A stretch of DNA of 64,000 nucleotides from Chitinophaga eiseniae. Lineage in GTDB: Bacteria; Bacteroidota; Bacteroidia; Chitinophagales; Chitinophagaceae. Numbering within the stretch: position 1 is the first letter of the stretch; each line of letters begins with the position of its first letter. The stretch is from the NCBI RefSeq assembly GCF_900167135.1, contig NZ_FUWZ01000002.1, positions 310,001 to 374,000 on the forward strand. The letters are read 5' to 3'. The notes under the pieces are model-generated. The model had not been told where the DNA came from and searched no databases. It was given only the letters and a program-made list of their open reading frames with translations. Shown one piece after another: positions 42,775-51,734 of the stretch. Both the position numbers and the translations under genes were made by a program.

Positions 42775-44631
42775 ATGATACATTTTGATCTTCCTAAGGA
42801 AAAATCTTCTATCATCAAGGTCATCGGCATTGGTGGCGGTGGAAGTAATGCGGTGAATCATATGTATAGCCAGCGCATTGAAGGGGTGAATTTTATTATC
42901 TGCAATACTGATGCTCAGGCTATTGCCAACAGTCCTGTGCCCAACAAAATCCAGTTGGGACCACACCTCACACAGGGCCTTGGTGCCGGCGCCAATCCCG
43001 AAATTGGTAAGCAGGCAACGGAAGAATCCTTTGAAGAAATCAAAAAAATACTGGAGGTGAATACCAAAATGGCCTTCATCACTGCCGGTATGGGCGGTGG
43101 CACCGGTACCGGTGGCGCTCCTATCATCGCGCGGATATGCAAGGAACTGGGCATTCTGACCGTCGGTATTGTTACCACCCCGTTTTCTTATGAAGGAAAA
43201 AAGAGAATGCTGCAGGCCGATGAAGGCGTACAACGCCTGAAAGAGTATGTAGATACCCTGCTGATCATCTCCAACGATAAATTAAGACAGAAATTCGGTG
43301 ACCTGAAGTTCAAGGCCGCTTTTGAAAAAGCGGACAACGTACTGGCTACCGCCGCTAAATGTATCACAGACGTTATCAACTCCACCGGTCAGATCAACGT
43401 GGACTTTGCCGATGTGTGCACCGTTATGCGTAACGGTGGCGTGGCTATCCTCGGTGCTTCTATCGCGGAAGGTGAAAACCGCGCACAACGTGCCATCGAA
43501 GACGCACTGACCTCTCCGTTGCTGAACGACAACGATATCCGTGGCGCCAAATGGATCCTCATCAATATATCTTCTTCTGAAGGTGAATTTGAACACACCC
43601 TCGATGAAATGGATATTATCCAGGCCTACGTTCAAAGCCAGGCCGGTGAGGATTGCGACGTGATCCTCGGTGTGGGCTACGACCAGACGCTGGACCGTAA
43701 ACTGGGTGTTACCATCATCGCTACCGGTTTCGAACAGAAACCCATCCAGCAGATGAAAATGACCCCTTCCACCCCGGAACGCACCGAACCTAAAATCGTA
43801 ATGCAGCTGGGTAAAGACGGTGATGAGAAAAAAATGAACTTACAACAGTCACAGGGTGTCCTGTTCCAGGAGCCACAGGACCTGATGGCCCCCCGCCTGA
43901 TGGAACCCGTAGTGTCCCACCCTGAACCTGTTACCGGATACACCCCTCCGCAACCGCAGCAACAGGCGCCTATCGCACCTGCACGGCAGAACTATGTACT
44001 GAACATACAACAGGTGCCTGCTCAGCAACCGCAGCCAGCTCCGGAACCACAACCGGTACCACAGCCTGTTCAGCAACCTGTTCAGCAACACATGCCGCAG
44101 CCGCAGCAACAACCACATGTGCCACAACAACAGCAGCACGTGCAGCAGCATATGCCGCCGCAACAGCAACATGTGCAGCAACCGGCCCAGCCTAATGTGA
44201 ATATCATACAGCCGCAGGGCAGCAGCGGCGCAGGTGGTTACCTGAACCGTCCCACCAATATCTATGTGGAACCAGGTACGCCCGTAACACCGGAAATGAA
44301 AATGGTGTACAGGGAAGAAGAACCCGGTAATCCGCTGCCTCCGGAAGTGCCCATGCAACAGACTTCCTACGAAGAACTGGAAGAACAAAAGCGTAAACAG
44401 GCTGAAAGAGTCGCTAAACTGCGCAGCATCAGCTTCAACGTGAAGAACATGGACAACAACGCGGAAATTGAGAACGTTCCGGCTTACCTGCGCCGCAATG
44501 TAACCCTGGATAACGGTGCCGGCTCCGCCGAGCACTTCTATTCCAATTACACGGTGAGCGATCCGGGCCAGAACAATCACACTGAAATAAATACTATCAA
44601 TACATTTTTAGATGGGAAAAAGCCCGATTGA
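42775..44631 (+). CDS. ftsZ: Division GTPase FtsZ with extended Gln/Pro/His-rich linker
   Basis: Tubulin-like GTPase that forms the Z ring. The globular domain (about 10-325) has GIGGGGSNAVNHM, the tubulin signature GMGGGTGTGGAP and the T7 loop NVDFADV. At 618 residues it is far longer than the usual 350-400. The excess is a linker (about 330-560) very rich in Gln, Pro and His, followed by a conserved C-terminal peptide core ENVPAYLRRNV (about 565-575) that would bind FtsA, and about 40 more residues. It ends the dcw cluster before a strong bidirectional terminator. Confidence 0.97.
   Translation: MIHFDLPKEKSSIIKVIGIGGGGSNAVNHMYSQRIEGVNFIICNTDAQAIANSPVPNKIQLGPHLTQGLGAGANPEIGKQATEESFEEIKKILEVNTKMAFITAGMGGGTGTGGAPIIARICKELGILTVGIVTTPFSYEGKKRMLQADEGVQRLKEYVDTLLIISNDKLRQKFGDLKFKAAFEKADNVLATAAKCITDVINSTGQINVDFADVCTVMRNGGVAILGASIAEGENRAQRAIEDALTSPLLNDNDIRGAKWILINISSSEGEFEHTLDEMDIIQAYVQSQAGEDCDVILGVGYDQTLDRKLGVTIIATGFEQKPIQQMKMTPSTPERTEPKIVMQLGKDGDEKKMNLQQSQGVLFQEPQDLMAPRLMEPVVSHPEPVTGYTPPQPQQQAPIAPARQNYVLNIQQVPAQQPQPAPEPQPVPQPVQQPVQQHMPQPQQQPHVPQQQQHVQQHMPPQQQHVQQPAQPNVNIIQPQGSSGAGGYLNRPTNIYVEPGTPVTPEMKMVYREEEPGNPLPPEVPMQQTSYEELEEQKRKQAERVAKLRSISFNVKNMDNNAEIENVPAYLRRNVTLDNGAGSAEHFYSNYTVSDPGQNNHTEINTINTFLDGKKPD
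43940..44220 (+). repeat. Low-complexity CAG/CCG-rich repeats coding the FtsZ linker
   Basis: This part of ftsZ consists of short direct repeats such as CCTGTTCAGCAA (twice in tandem near 44065-44090) and CAGCAGCA/GTGCAGCA units. They encode Gln-Pro and Gln-His-Val runs. Such repeats expand and contract by slippage, so linker length probably varies between strains. Confidence 0.7.
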
Positions 44632-44687
44632 TGAACATAGAGATATTCCATTCGGACATTTGATTGTTTTTTAGTTGTGTTAAAAAG

Positions 44688-44720
44688 AAAATCCTCCGGT
44701 TCCCCGGAGGATTTTTCTTT
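44688..44720. terminator. Bidirectional terminator after ftsZ
   Basis: AAAATCCTCCGG (44688-44699) pairs with CCGGAGGATTTT (44704-44715) around a 4-nt loop, flanked by A-rich and T-rich tracts. It serves the convergent ftsZ and GH123-like genes. Confidence 0.9.
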
Positions 44721-44731
44721 TATATGGTATC

Positions 44732-46489
44732 TTATAAGGTATTCAGCGTCTCCTGCGCTTTCCTCACCAGATTGCCCGCCGGCGTGGTTTTCGGCGCATT
44801 GATATCGAATGGCGCCAACAGCTGATTCAGTTTGTTCAATCCTTCGCGGTTATTGGCTTTGGTGAACTCCTCTCGCAGGATGCGGACCTTCTCATAATCC
44901 TGAACGCCTTCTACCAGGCGCTCGAACCGGATAGACGACCGCGGTCCGGGATATACGAAATAGGTATCGCCCGCTGCCCATGCGCGGAAACGGCTATCCT
45001 GCAGCGGTGCTTTCACCCAGCAGTTAAAGGCCCAGCGCAGATATCCGGTGTATCCTTTATAGGCGGCATGCCAGCCCATAAAAGCGGATTCTCCCGGAGG
45101 CGAAAAAGTAAAGGTATTAGGGAAGCCCTCTGTGCAACAGGTGTAGAAGGTAGTAGGCCACCCTTTTTTCAGTCTTGCCTGCAGCACTTCATCGGGGAAC
45201 GGCTCCTTGGAAGCCACACAGAAATCATAAATATCCTTGTCCAGCGGCGCGTGATAGCTGCCCGCCAGTGACAGTTTAAAGTCTTTGTCCGCCTTACGGA
45301 TCAGCGCCAGCGCATGTTGCATATCCGCCATCGGGCGTTCGTCCATGGCGATGGTCGTGATATTGAACCAGCCTTTGGCTTTCAGGTGTTTCACAAAGTC
45401 ATTGAGCATAGGCTGCCAGTGGGCCGCATACTCCGGGGAGCCCGGTTTGGCGATCAGCAGCGTGTCTTTGCCTTTGGCTTCATCATAGTAATAGAACTTC
45501 AGGTTCCAGGGAATCATGCTGTAGCAGTTGATTTCCTTTTTAATACCCAGTCCCATCATATATTCCACCCATTTGTCGAAGATGGTATAGTCATAAGACC
45601 AGGTACCATTTTTCTTTTTGGTCCATTTGATCATCGTCCCGTACACATCTTCTGTCTGGCTGTTCCACGGGTCGTAAATGAGCGTGGCAGTGATGCATTT
45701 CTGACCGGCGTTCGCCAGCATCTGCATATAGGGCTTCATTGCCTTAAAATGCGCGTCGCTCCAGGGTTTTACGTTATACATACGGGCCACCGCGTCAGGG
45801 CTCTGCCAGAGGTCCAGATGGAATTTCCAGTCCTTCGGAGCGGGCAAGGTATGGTGCAGCACTTCTATTTCGTAGGGAAGGCTGCTCACTGCGCCACCGG
45901 CGTTGATTTTCACGGTGCCTTTGTACACGCCGGGCGTGGTGCCGGCAGGTACCTGTATGCTCAGCCATACAGGCTGCGTTTGATGGGCAGCAATGTCTTT
46001 GGTGCGTTGAATGTCAATACCATCCGCCACCAGGGAGGAGTCGAAATTCTCCGGTTTGCGGTAGCCGCAGCCGCTGCCGTCCTTGTTCAGTTCATCGGTC
46101 ATCACATATCTTACAAAACCGGTGGTAATGGCACTGGCAGGAATAGTAGCGCCTTTACTGCCTTGCAGGGCGCTGGTGGTTACGCTCACTTTGTTAAGCG
46201 GACGGGTGGTCCAGATCAGGAACTGGGTATGTACCCGCTCTCCTCTCCAGGCTTTGGCATTCCAGGAGGCTGCCAGGTTTTGCTGATCAGGCGCATTTCT
46301 TTTTTCATAACGAACGTCAGTGGAACCGAAAGCGACGTGGAGCTGGTCGCCTTTCACTGCTTCCCAGGAAGCTTTGTTGACCGGTCTGGGATCAGGTTTC
46401 TCCTGATAATCGCCGGCCGGACCGCTTTGGGCCCATACGTTTTGTTGCAGTGCCAGTAATACCAGCACGCCAAAAAATTTGTTCACCAT
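44732..46489 (-). CDS. GH123/DUF4091-like secreted glycoside hydrolase
   Basis: A 585-residue exported protein: signal peptide ending near NVWA (20), an N-terminal beta-rich domain (about 35-215) with VWLSIQVPAGTTPGVYKGTV, and a barrel-like catalytic domain (about 220-545). It resembles the GH123/DUF4091 group, whose characterised members include beta-N-acetylgalactosaminidases. The adjacent pair Asp383-Glu384 in IAMDERPMADM fits the family's substrate-assisted Asp-Glu pair. The substrate here is not known. It lies alone between the dcw terminator and kup, without Sus genes, and is flanked upstream by AT-rich TTTAGAGATT-type repeats. Confidence 0.75.
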   Translation of the reverse strand: MVNKFFGVLVLLALQQNVWAQSGPAGDYQEKPDPRPVNKASWEAVKGDQLHVAFGSTDVRYEKRNAPDQQNLAASWNAKAWRGERVHTQFLIWTTRPLNKVSVTTSALQGSKGATIPASAITTGFVRYVMTDELNKDGSGCGYRKPENFDSSLVADGIDIQRTKDIAAHQTQPVWLSIQVPAGTTPGVYKGTVKINAGGAVSSLPYEIEVLHHTLPAPKDWKFHLDLWQSPDAVARMYNVKPWSDAHFKAMKPYMQMLANAGQKCITATLIYDPWNSQTEDVYGTMIKWTKKKNGTWSYDYTIFDKWVEYMMGLGIKKEINCYSMIPWNLKFYYYDEAKGKDTLLIAKPGSPEYAAHWQPMLNDFVKHLKAKGWFNITTIAMDERPMADMQHALALIRKADKDFKLSLAGSYHAPLDKDIYDFCVASKEPFPDEVLQARLKKGWPTTFYTCCTEGFPNTFTFSPPGESAFMGWHAAYKGYTGYLRWAFNCWVKAPLQDSRFRAWAAGDTYFVYPGPRSSIRFERLVEGVQDYEKVRILREEFTKANNREGLNKLNQLLAPFDINAPKTTPAGNLVRKAQETLNTL

Positions 46490-46495
46490 ACAATA

Positions 46496-46645
46496 ATTTA
46501 GAAATTTTGATATTTAGAGATTGGGTTATTTCGCTTACCAGCCCAAACCCAGTACAAAATCCATGTCTTCCAAGATCTTAAAAAAAACCGGGATTTTCGA
46601 GTTCTAAATATTCAAATATCAAAATATCAAAATTCCTAAATATTA
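46496..46645. repeat. AT-rich TTTGATATTTAGA inverted repeats between kup and GH123-like gene
   Basis: GAAATTTTGATATTTAGAGA (46501-46520) is partly complementary to TCTAAATATTCAAATATCAA and AATATCAAAATTCCTAAATA (46603-46642). Similar words occur in several other intergenic gaps of the window (15744-15780, 38695-38722, 59011-59030). Confidence 0.5.
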
Positions 46646-48592
46646 GTGGTGAACAATTCGTTTTAACTGCAGGTTGGTGACAGGAGCCACTACCAGCGGG
46701 TATTTTTCGATGGTCACGTAACTGGAATCCAGTCCAAAGCCCCTTTCTTCCGACAGGCTGATTTTTTTCAGGAAGAAATACATCTTCATGACCATTCTTT
46801 CATATAATGGCAGGTCATTATCATGCGAGAGGAATTTCTCCATGACAATAAACTGGAAGTCGCCCACCACGTTGTTTTTACTGAGCGATTCATAACGGCT
46901 GGTGATGTTCACCTCCTTATTTCTCACCATATCTTCTACCACCATTCTGAACATCAGGTTGATCCTTTGTTCCACTTTAAAGCCCAGTCTGAATTCCACC
47001 CGGATGACTTCGTTAGGGATGATGGTTTGAACGGAGTATTCGCTAAGGTAGGGTTCATCTACCACATCCACATGTACAAACCAGTATATATCGGCTCTTT
47101 TCGGCTTTTTATTGAGGATAGAGTAGATGATTTTGTGTTCTATTTCTTTGGGGTTGTCGGCGCTGCTCATATACACCAGGTGAGTGGCGTATTTGGGAAT
47201 AGAGGTGTCGTTGCTCAGTTCCTGGATAATGGGCAGATAGTCTTCCAGCCGTACGAATTCCACGTATCGGTTCTTGATCTTGCGGGATTTGAACCAAACG
47301 ATCATAACGAGGAAGAGGGCTCCTGCCACGACCACGGTTACATAGCCGCCGTGCATAAACTTTACGAGGTTGGCAAAGAGGAACGAGAACTCGATGGAGA
47401 GGTATACGACGAGGTAGAGTAGTATCCAGCCCGTCCACACCCTTCGGGTATAGAGGTAGAAAGCAAACAGACAGGATGTCATCAGCATACAGATGGTGAT
47501 GGACAGGCCGTAGGCCGCTTCCATATGGGAAGATTCCTGGAAGAGGATCACGATGGCCGCGCAGCCGACGAACAGCATGGTGTTGATACCAGGGATATAG
47601 AGCTGTCCGCGCATTTCCGTGGGATAGTTTACCCGCATTTTAGGCCAGAGGTTGAGCCGCATGGCTTCCGCGATGAGGGTAAAGGAGCCGGATATCAGCG
47701 CCTGGCTGGCGATGATAGAGGCCATGGTAGCGATCAGCACCCCGAAGATGATAAACCATTCCGGCATGATCATAAAGAAGGGGTTCTGGTCTTTCGGCAG
47801 GATTTGTCCTTTCTGGCTCAGGAGCCATGCGCCCTGGCCGAGGTAGTTCAGTATCAGGCAGGATTTCACGAAGATCCAGGATACACGGATATTTCCACGG
47901 CCGCAGTGGCCCAGGTCGGAATAGAGGGCTTCTGCCCCGGTGGTACAAAGGAATACCGCGCCGAGGATCAGGAATCCTTTCGGGTAGGTTGTCAGCAGTT
48001 CGATGGCATAGTGCGGACTGAAGGCCCGGAAGATGCTCAGATCGTCTGTGACATGAGAGATGCCGAGGATGCCCAGCATAGAGAACCACAATACCATGAT
48101 GGGACCGAACATGCGCCCGATAGACACGGTCCCGAACTGTTGCATGATGAACAGGCCGGTGATGATGGTCAATACGATTTTAACAATGGTGAGTTGGCTT
48201 AGGTCTTTAAATACCTCAAGGGTACGCAGACCTTCGATGGCCGAAGTCACGGTGATAGGTGGGGTAATGATCCCATCTGCCAGGAGGGCAGCGCCGCCGA
48301 TCATGCCAAAAACAACCGCCCATTTGGCATGCCGCCTGACAAGGGCGTAGAGAGAGAAGATACCACCTTCCCCTTTGTTATCTGCCCGGAGGGTAAGAAT
48401 AACGTATTTAACGGTGGTTTGTAAGGTCAGTGTCCAGATAATACAGGATATACCGCCGATAACGAGTAGGTCGCTGATGGGGTTACCGCCAACAATGGCT
48501 TTAAAAACATAGAGCGGAGAAGTTCCGATGTCGCCGTAGATGATACCCAGCGCTACTACTAAACCTGCCAGGGAGACCCTGTTAATGTTCAT
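46643..48592 (-). CDS. kup: Potassium uptake protein Kup
   Basis: Kup/KUP-HAK family K+ importer of the inner membrane, probably proton coupled. The 649-residue protein begins NINRVSLAGLVVALGIIYGDIGTSPLY-like sequence, where GDIGTSPLYVF is the family signature. About twelve membrane helices follow to about residue 440, then a cytoplasmic C-terminal domain (RLEDYLPIIQELSND). ATG 48592 is chosen over an in-frame start at 48655, since the family begins just before the first helix. Isolated gene; AT-rich repeats lie downstream. Confidence 0.94.
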   Translation of the reverse strand: MNINRVSLAGLVVALGIIYGDIGTSPLYVFKAIVGGNPISDLLVIGGISCIIWTLTLQTTVKYVILTLRADNKGEGGIFSLYALVRRHAKWAVVFGMIGGAALLADGIITPPITVTSAIEGLRTLEVFKDLSQLTIVKIVLTIITGLFIMQQFGTVSIGRMFGPIMVLWFSMLGILGISHVTDDLSIFRAFSPHYAIELLTTYPKGFLILGAVFLCTTGAEALYSDLGHCGRGNIRVSWIFVKSCLILNYLGQGAWLLSQKGQILPKDQNPFFMIMPEWFIIFGVLIATMASIIASQALISGSFTLIAEAMRLNLWPKMRVNYPTEMRGQLYIPGINTMLFVGCAAIVILFQESSHMEAAYGLSITICMLMTSCLFAFYLYTRRVWTGWILLYLVVYLSIEFSFLFANLVKFMHGGYVTVVVAGALFLVMIVWFKSRKIKNRYVEFVRLEDYLPIIQELSNDTSIPKYATHLVYMSSADNPKEIEHKIIYSILNKKPKRADIYWFVHVDVVDEPYLSEYSVQTIIPNEVIRVEFRLGFKVEQRINLMFRMVVEDMVRNKEVNITSRYESLSKNNVVGDFQFIVMEKFLSHDNDLPLYERMVMKMYFFLKKISLSEERGFGLDSSYVTIEKYPLVVAPVTNLQLKRIVHH

Positions 48593-48700
48593 GCCCACGT
48601 AAAAAAAATTTTTAAAAAAGCCTCCAAAATTAGGAGTAAATATTGAGATCAGCAATAAAAAGGTGACAGAGGAAGAGGCTGTTTGGGGTTAGTTGACATT

Positions 48701-48738
48701 AAAAAAGCCTCTCCCGGAGTAATGGGAGAGGCTTTTTT
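48701..48738 (-). terminator. Rho-independent terminator of the OmpA-family gene
   Basis: A 15-bp perfect stem (AAAAAAGCCTCTCCC at 48701-48715 with its complement at 48724-48738) and an 8-nt loop. It ends in six T residues on the minus strand, 30 bp after the stop codon. Confidence 0.92.
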
Positions 48739-48767
48739 AATTATTTCATCTTAGTGAGATGGACTGA

Positions 48768-50315
48768 TTAGTTAGCAGGAGCTAAGTCAACAGTACCGGA
48801 TTCACCAGGAGTGTTTTGTTTGATGAAACGACCGCGGTCGATGCCTTGTTTGTCAGCCAGGTAGTCGATCACAGCGTCAACACGACGGCTGCTCAGGTCA
48901 ACACCACCTTTTTTACCTTTTGCACCAGCGTGGCCAGTAACCAGCACGTTGCAGGAAGGGTTAGCTTTCAGGGTAGAGGCAACAGAAGCCAGGATAGCTT
49001 CCTGATCGCGACCAACTTTGGTAGAAGAACCTTTGAAGGAAACGCTAGGCAGTACCAGGGTAGCGCAAGAAGTTTCTACTCTGTTCTTGCAGCACTCAGG
49101 ATCCGGGCATTTACCAACACCGTCAGCGTCAACTGGCTGGCAGTAAGTCGGAGTGATCAGTTGTTTGTCTTTGTAATCAGGAACGCCGTCACCATCTGTA
49201 TCTTTAGCTACACCGTGAGAATCAACTGGTGCACCTGCAGGAGTGTTAGGTTCGCGGTCGAACTGATCAGTTACGCCATCACCGTCAGCATCAGGCAGCA
49301 CCGGAGTAGGCAGTTTCATGTGGCGAGGGTTGCTCAGCTCGCTGTAAGCGTATTCCAGCGGGTTGATCCACCAGAGCGGCTGTACGCGTTTAGAAGCGTT
49401 ACCCAGGTTGAAGTTCAGACGCAGGCTGGTGTAAGAGTAGAAGTCTTTTGTAGAACCGCCGGGACCAGGATAACCATCCAGGTAAGCGTCAAAAGGCATG
49501 GTGATTTTCTCTTCAATACCGATGTTGAAGCGTTTGGAAACTTTAAACGCTACACCAGTACCCAGATCCAGTGCGTGACGGATCAGCTGGTTGTCATCGT
49601 TACGACCGATGGAGATTCTGTTACCCTGAGAAGGAGCATTTTGCTCATATTTTTTGTCTCTCAGGTTGTTCAGTTGTTTTCTGATGTCGCTACGTTTAGC
49701 ACCGAAGTTGATGGAGCTGTAGTCGTAACCGTTACCGTTAGCATCCAGTGCGTCTACGTCAACGTCAGCAGCTACGATGGAGTAACCGGCCAGTACGTAC
49801 CAGTTTACTTTAGGTTCTGCTCTGTAGAACAGGATGTTGCTCAGAGAAGCGATCACATCCAAAGACAACTGGTGGTTCTGAGAACGGTAGTTAGGAACGA
49901 TCATACCACCGTTTCTTGCAGCGGTAGCAGCCCATGGGTTGCCAGCAGAAGCAAAGGTAGGACGCAGTTTATAGTCCTGGCCTTTGTCGATGGAACCGAT
50001 GTACTCAGCTCTCAGTGAGAACGTATGACCCAGTGCTTTTCTCAGGGAGATACCACCACCGAATCCAGGCTGAGGAGGAACGGTTCCGCTGATCAGGTGT
50101 AAACCACCATGAAGACCCAGTTCCCACATATCCCTTGGTTTAGCAGGGAAATTAGATTGATGGTTCAGGAAGTTATTTTGTTGTACCAACCGCTTGCCTG
50201 ACACTTTGGAAGAATCCAATGCATCATAGCCGGTTGGTTGAACCTGTGCAAAACCGGTAGATGCTGATAGTAAACCCACAGCGCCTGCCAGTAATAAGTA
50301 CTTTTTGCTTGCCAT
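48768..50315 (-). CDS. OmpA-family outer membrane protein with thrombospondin type 3 repeats
   Basis: A 515-residue outer-membrane protein: signal peptide (1-23, STGFAQ), N-terminal beta-barrel (about 60-320; GLHGGLHLISG, YTSLRLNFNLG), calcium-binding-type repeats (about 340-395; DADGDGVTDQFD, DTDGDGVPDYKD), and a C-terminal OmpA domain (about 420-505; DLSSRRVDAVIDYLADKQGI). The usual peptidoglycan-binding Asp of GHTD is replaced (GHAG), although the Arg pair remains, so wall anchoring may be weaker. A canonical promoter and terminator make it a single-gene, probably strongly expressed unit. Confidence 0.9.
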   Translation of the reverse strand: MASKKYLLLAGAVGLLSASTGFAQVQPTGYDALDSSKVSGKRLVQQNNFLNHQSNFPAKPRDMWELGLHGGLHLISGTVPPQPGFGGGISLRKALGHTFSLRAEYIGSIDKGQDYKLRPTFASAGNPWAATAARNGGMIVPNYRSQNHQLSLDVIASLSNILFYRAEPKVNWYVLAGYSIVAADVDVDALDANGNGYDYSSINFGAKRSDIRKQLNNLRDKKYEQNAPSQGNRISIGRNDDNQLIRHALDLGTGVAFKVSKRFNIGIEEKITMPFDAYLDGYPGPGGSTKDFYSYTSLRLNFNLGNASKRVQPLWWINPLEYAYSELSNPRHMKLPTPVLPDADGDGVTDQFDREPNTPAGAPVDSHGVAKDTDGDGVPDYKDKQLITPTYCQPVDADGVGKCPDPECCKNRVETSCATLVLPSVSFKGSSTKVGRDQEAILASVASTLKANPSCNVLVTGHAGAKGKKGGVDLSSRRVDAVIDYLADKQGIDRGRFIKQNTPGESGTVDLAPAN

Positions 50316-50628
50316 AATTGTGTTTTATTTAAAAACTGTTAAAAATTTACTAATAACCCGTTTTTTACCTAGCAAAGGTAAATATCATAAATGAATATAC
50401 AAATTTTTCTTGCAATATTATTTTCATTGATAAGTGCTTCAATATTAGAGCTTAACTGAAAGTATTTATATACCTTATTTCTGCGTTAAGTTAAAGTATT
50501 GTTTAGCCCTTGTTAAAGGATTCCTTCCCCTGTGTTAAAGGAATGTTATACTTCATATACAAATTCAAGGCCAAAATGTTAAAATTTCCCATTTAAAACC
50601 TAGCTTAGCAATCCTTTTATTTTTATAC
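50316..50628. other. 313-bp AT-rich divergent intergenic region
   Basis: Region between the OmpA-family and polyprenyl synthase genes. Besides the OmpA promoter it holds a direct repeat TGTTAAAGGA at 50511-50520 and 50533-50542 (22-bp period, about two helical turns), with a related GTTAAGTTAAAG word at 50484-50495. No further gene was seen. The repeats could be an operator for the plus-strand gene. Confidence 0.4.
50373..50403 (-). promoter_or_regulatory. Canonical promoter of the OmpA-family gene
   Basis: On the minus strand TTTG (50403-50400), 19 bp, then TACCTTTG (50380-50373), an exact match to the TTTG / TAnnTTTG consensus. Start of transcription would be near 50369, leaving a leader of about 54 nt. 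Confidence 0.8.
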
Positions 50629-51594
50629 ATGGACGATATCAAGCAACTGATAGGTAAGGAATTACAGGATTTTGAGGACAAATTCGCGGATTCAGTAAAA
50701 AGTCACGTACCGCTACTGGACCGCATCATGCACTACATTGTGAAGCGGAAAGGGAAGCAGATCCGACCGATGTTCGTACTGCTGTCTGCCCGGCTTTTCA
50801 GCAAGGAAATCGGGGAAAGCACCTACCGGGCCGCCGCCCTGGTGGAACTGCTGCATACTGCCACCCTGGTGCACGATGACGTAGTGGATGATGCCAATCA
50901 GCGCCGGGGACTTTTTTCCATCAACGCATTATGGAAAAATAAAATAGCTGTCCTGGTGGGCGACTATTTATTATCCAAAGGATTACTGCTGTCATTAAAT
51001 AATAATGACTTCCGGTCTTTACAGATCCTTTCCGAGGCGGTAAAGGAAATGAGCGAAGGGGAACTGCTGCAGATCGAGAAAACCCGGAAACTGAACATCA
51101 AGGAAGATATCTATTTTGAAATCATCCGGCGCAAAACAGCCTCCCTCCTGGCTTCTGCCTGCGCCGCGGGCGCATGGAGCTCCAGCAATGACGACCATGC
51201 CACGGAACAAATGCGGCTGTTTGGGGAAAAAGTGGGCATCGCCTTCCAGATCAAGGACGACCTGTTTGACTACGGGTCTGCCAAAATCGGGAAACCCACC
51301 GGCATTGATATCCGCGAAAAGAAAATGACGCTGCCGCTGATTTATACACTCGAACACGCGGCACCGGACACCCGCCGCAGGATCATCAACATCGTTAAAA
51401 ATCACAATACCGAAAAAGACCGCGTGGAAGAAGTCATCCAACTGGTAAAAGCTTCCGGCGGCATCGACTACACCAAACAAAAAATGCTGCAATACCGTGA
51501 TGAGGCGCTCGCCATCCTTCATAAACTCCCCCAGAGCGATATCCGGGACGGCCTGGAATCGTTGGTAAGGTTTACGACGGACCGAACATTTTAG
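50629..51594 (+). CDS. ispB: Long-chain polyprenyl diphosphate synthase
   Basis: Trans-prenyltransferase that builds the long isoprenoid chain for menaquinone. The 321-residue protein has GKQIRP (42-47), the first Asp-rich motif LVHDDVVDDANQRRG (Asp83-Asp87) and the second QIKDDLFDYG (Asp210-Asp214). Small residues before the first motif (HTATLVHDD) resemble E. coli IspB and suggest a long product; exact length is not predictable. It is followed by recJ 140 bp downstream. The menaquinone link fits the mqn genes elsewhere in the window. Confidence 0.92.
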   Translation: MDDIKQLIGKELQDFEDKFADSVKSHVPLLDRIMHYIVKRKGKQIRPMFVLLSARLFSKEIGESTYRAAALVELLHTATLVHDDVVDDANQRRGLFSINALWKNKIAVLVGDYLLSKGLLLSLNNNDFRSLQILSEAVKEMSEGELLQIEKTRKLNIKEDIYFEIIRRKTASLLASACAAGAWSSSNDDHATEQMRLFGEKVGIAFQIKDDLFDYGSAKIGKPTGIDIREKKMTLPLIYTLEHAAPDTRRRIINIVKNHNTEKDRVEEVIQLVKASGGIDYTKQKMLQYRDEALAILHKLPQSDIRDGLESLVRFTTDRTF

Positions 51595-51734
51595 AAGAAA
51601 AAATTAAAAATGTAAAATAATAAATGTAAACTGTAGCTGTAATACAGGTTGCACGCAAACCAACAGCTGTTGCCACTTACTTTGTTATTTTACATTTTTC
51701 ACTTTTAAAACGGTTCCTCTTACCTGAAAACATA

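Noticed and set aside
43940..44220. Repeats considered as a CRISPR array or minisatellite outside a gene
   Set aside because: Units are short, irregular and in frame within ftsZ, coding Gln/Pro/His; no spacer structure.
48816..50018. Plus-strand open frame of 400 codons
   Set aside because: Antisense to the OmpA-family gene, whose signal peptide, type 3 repeats and OmpA domain are clear; the shadow frame has no recognisable motif.
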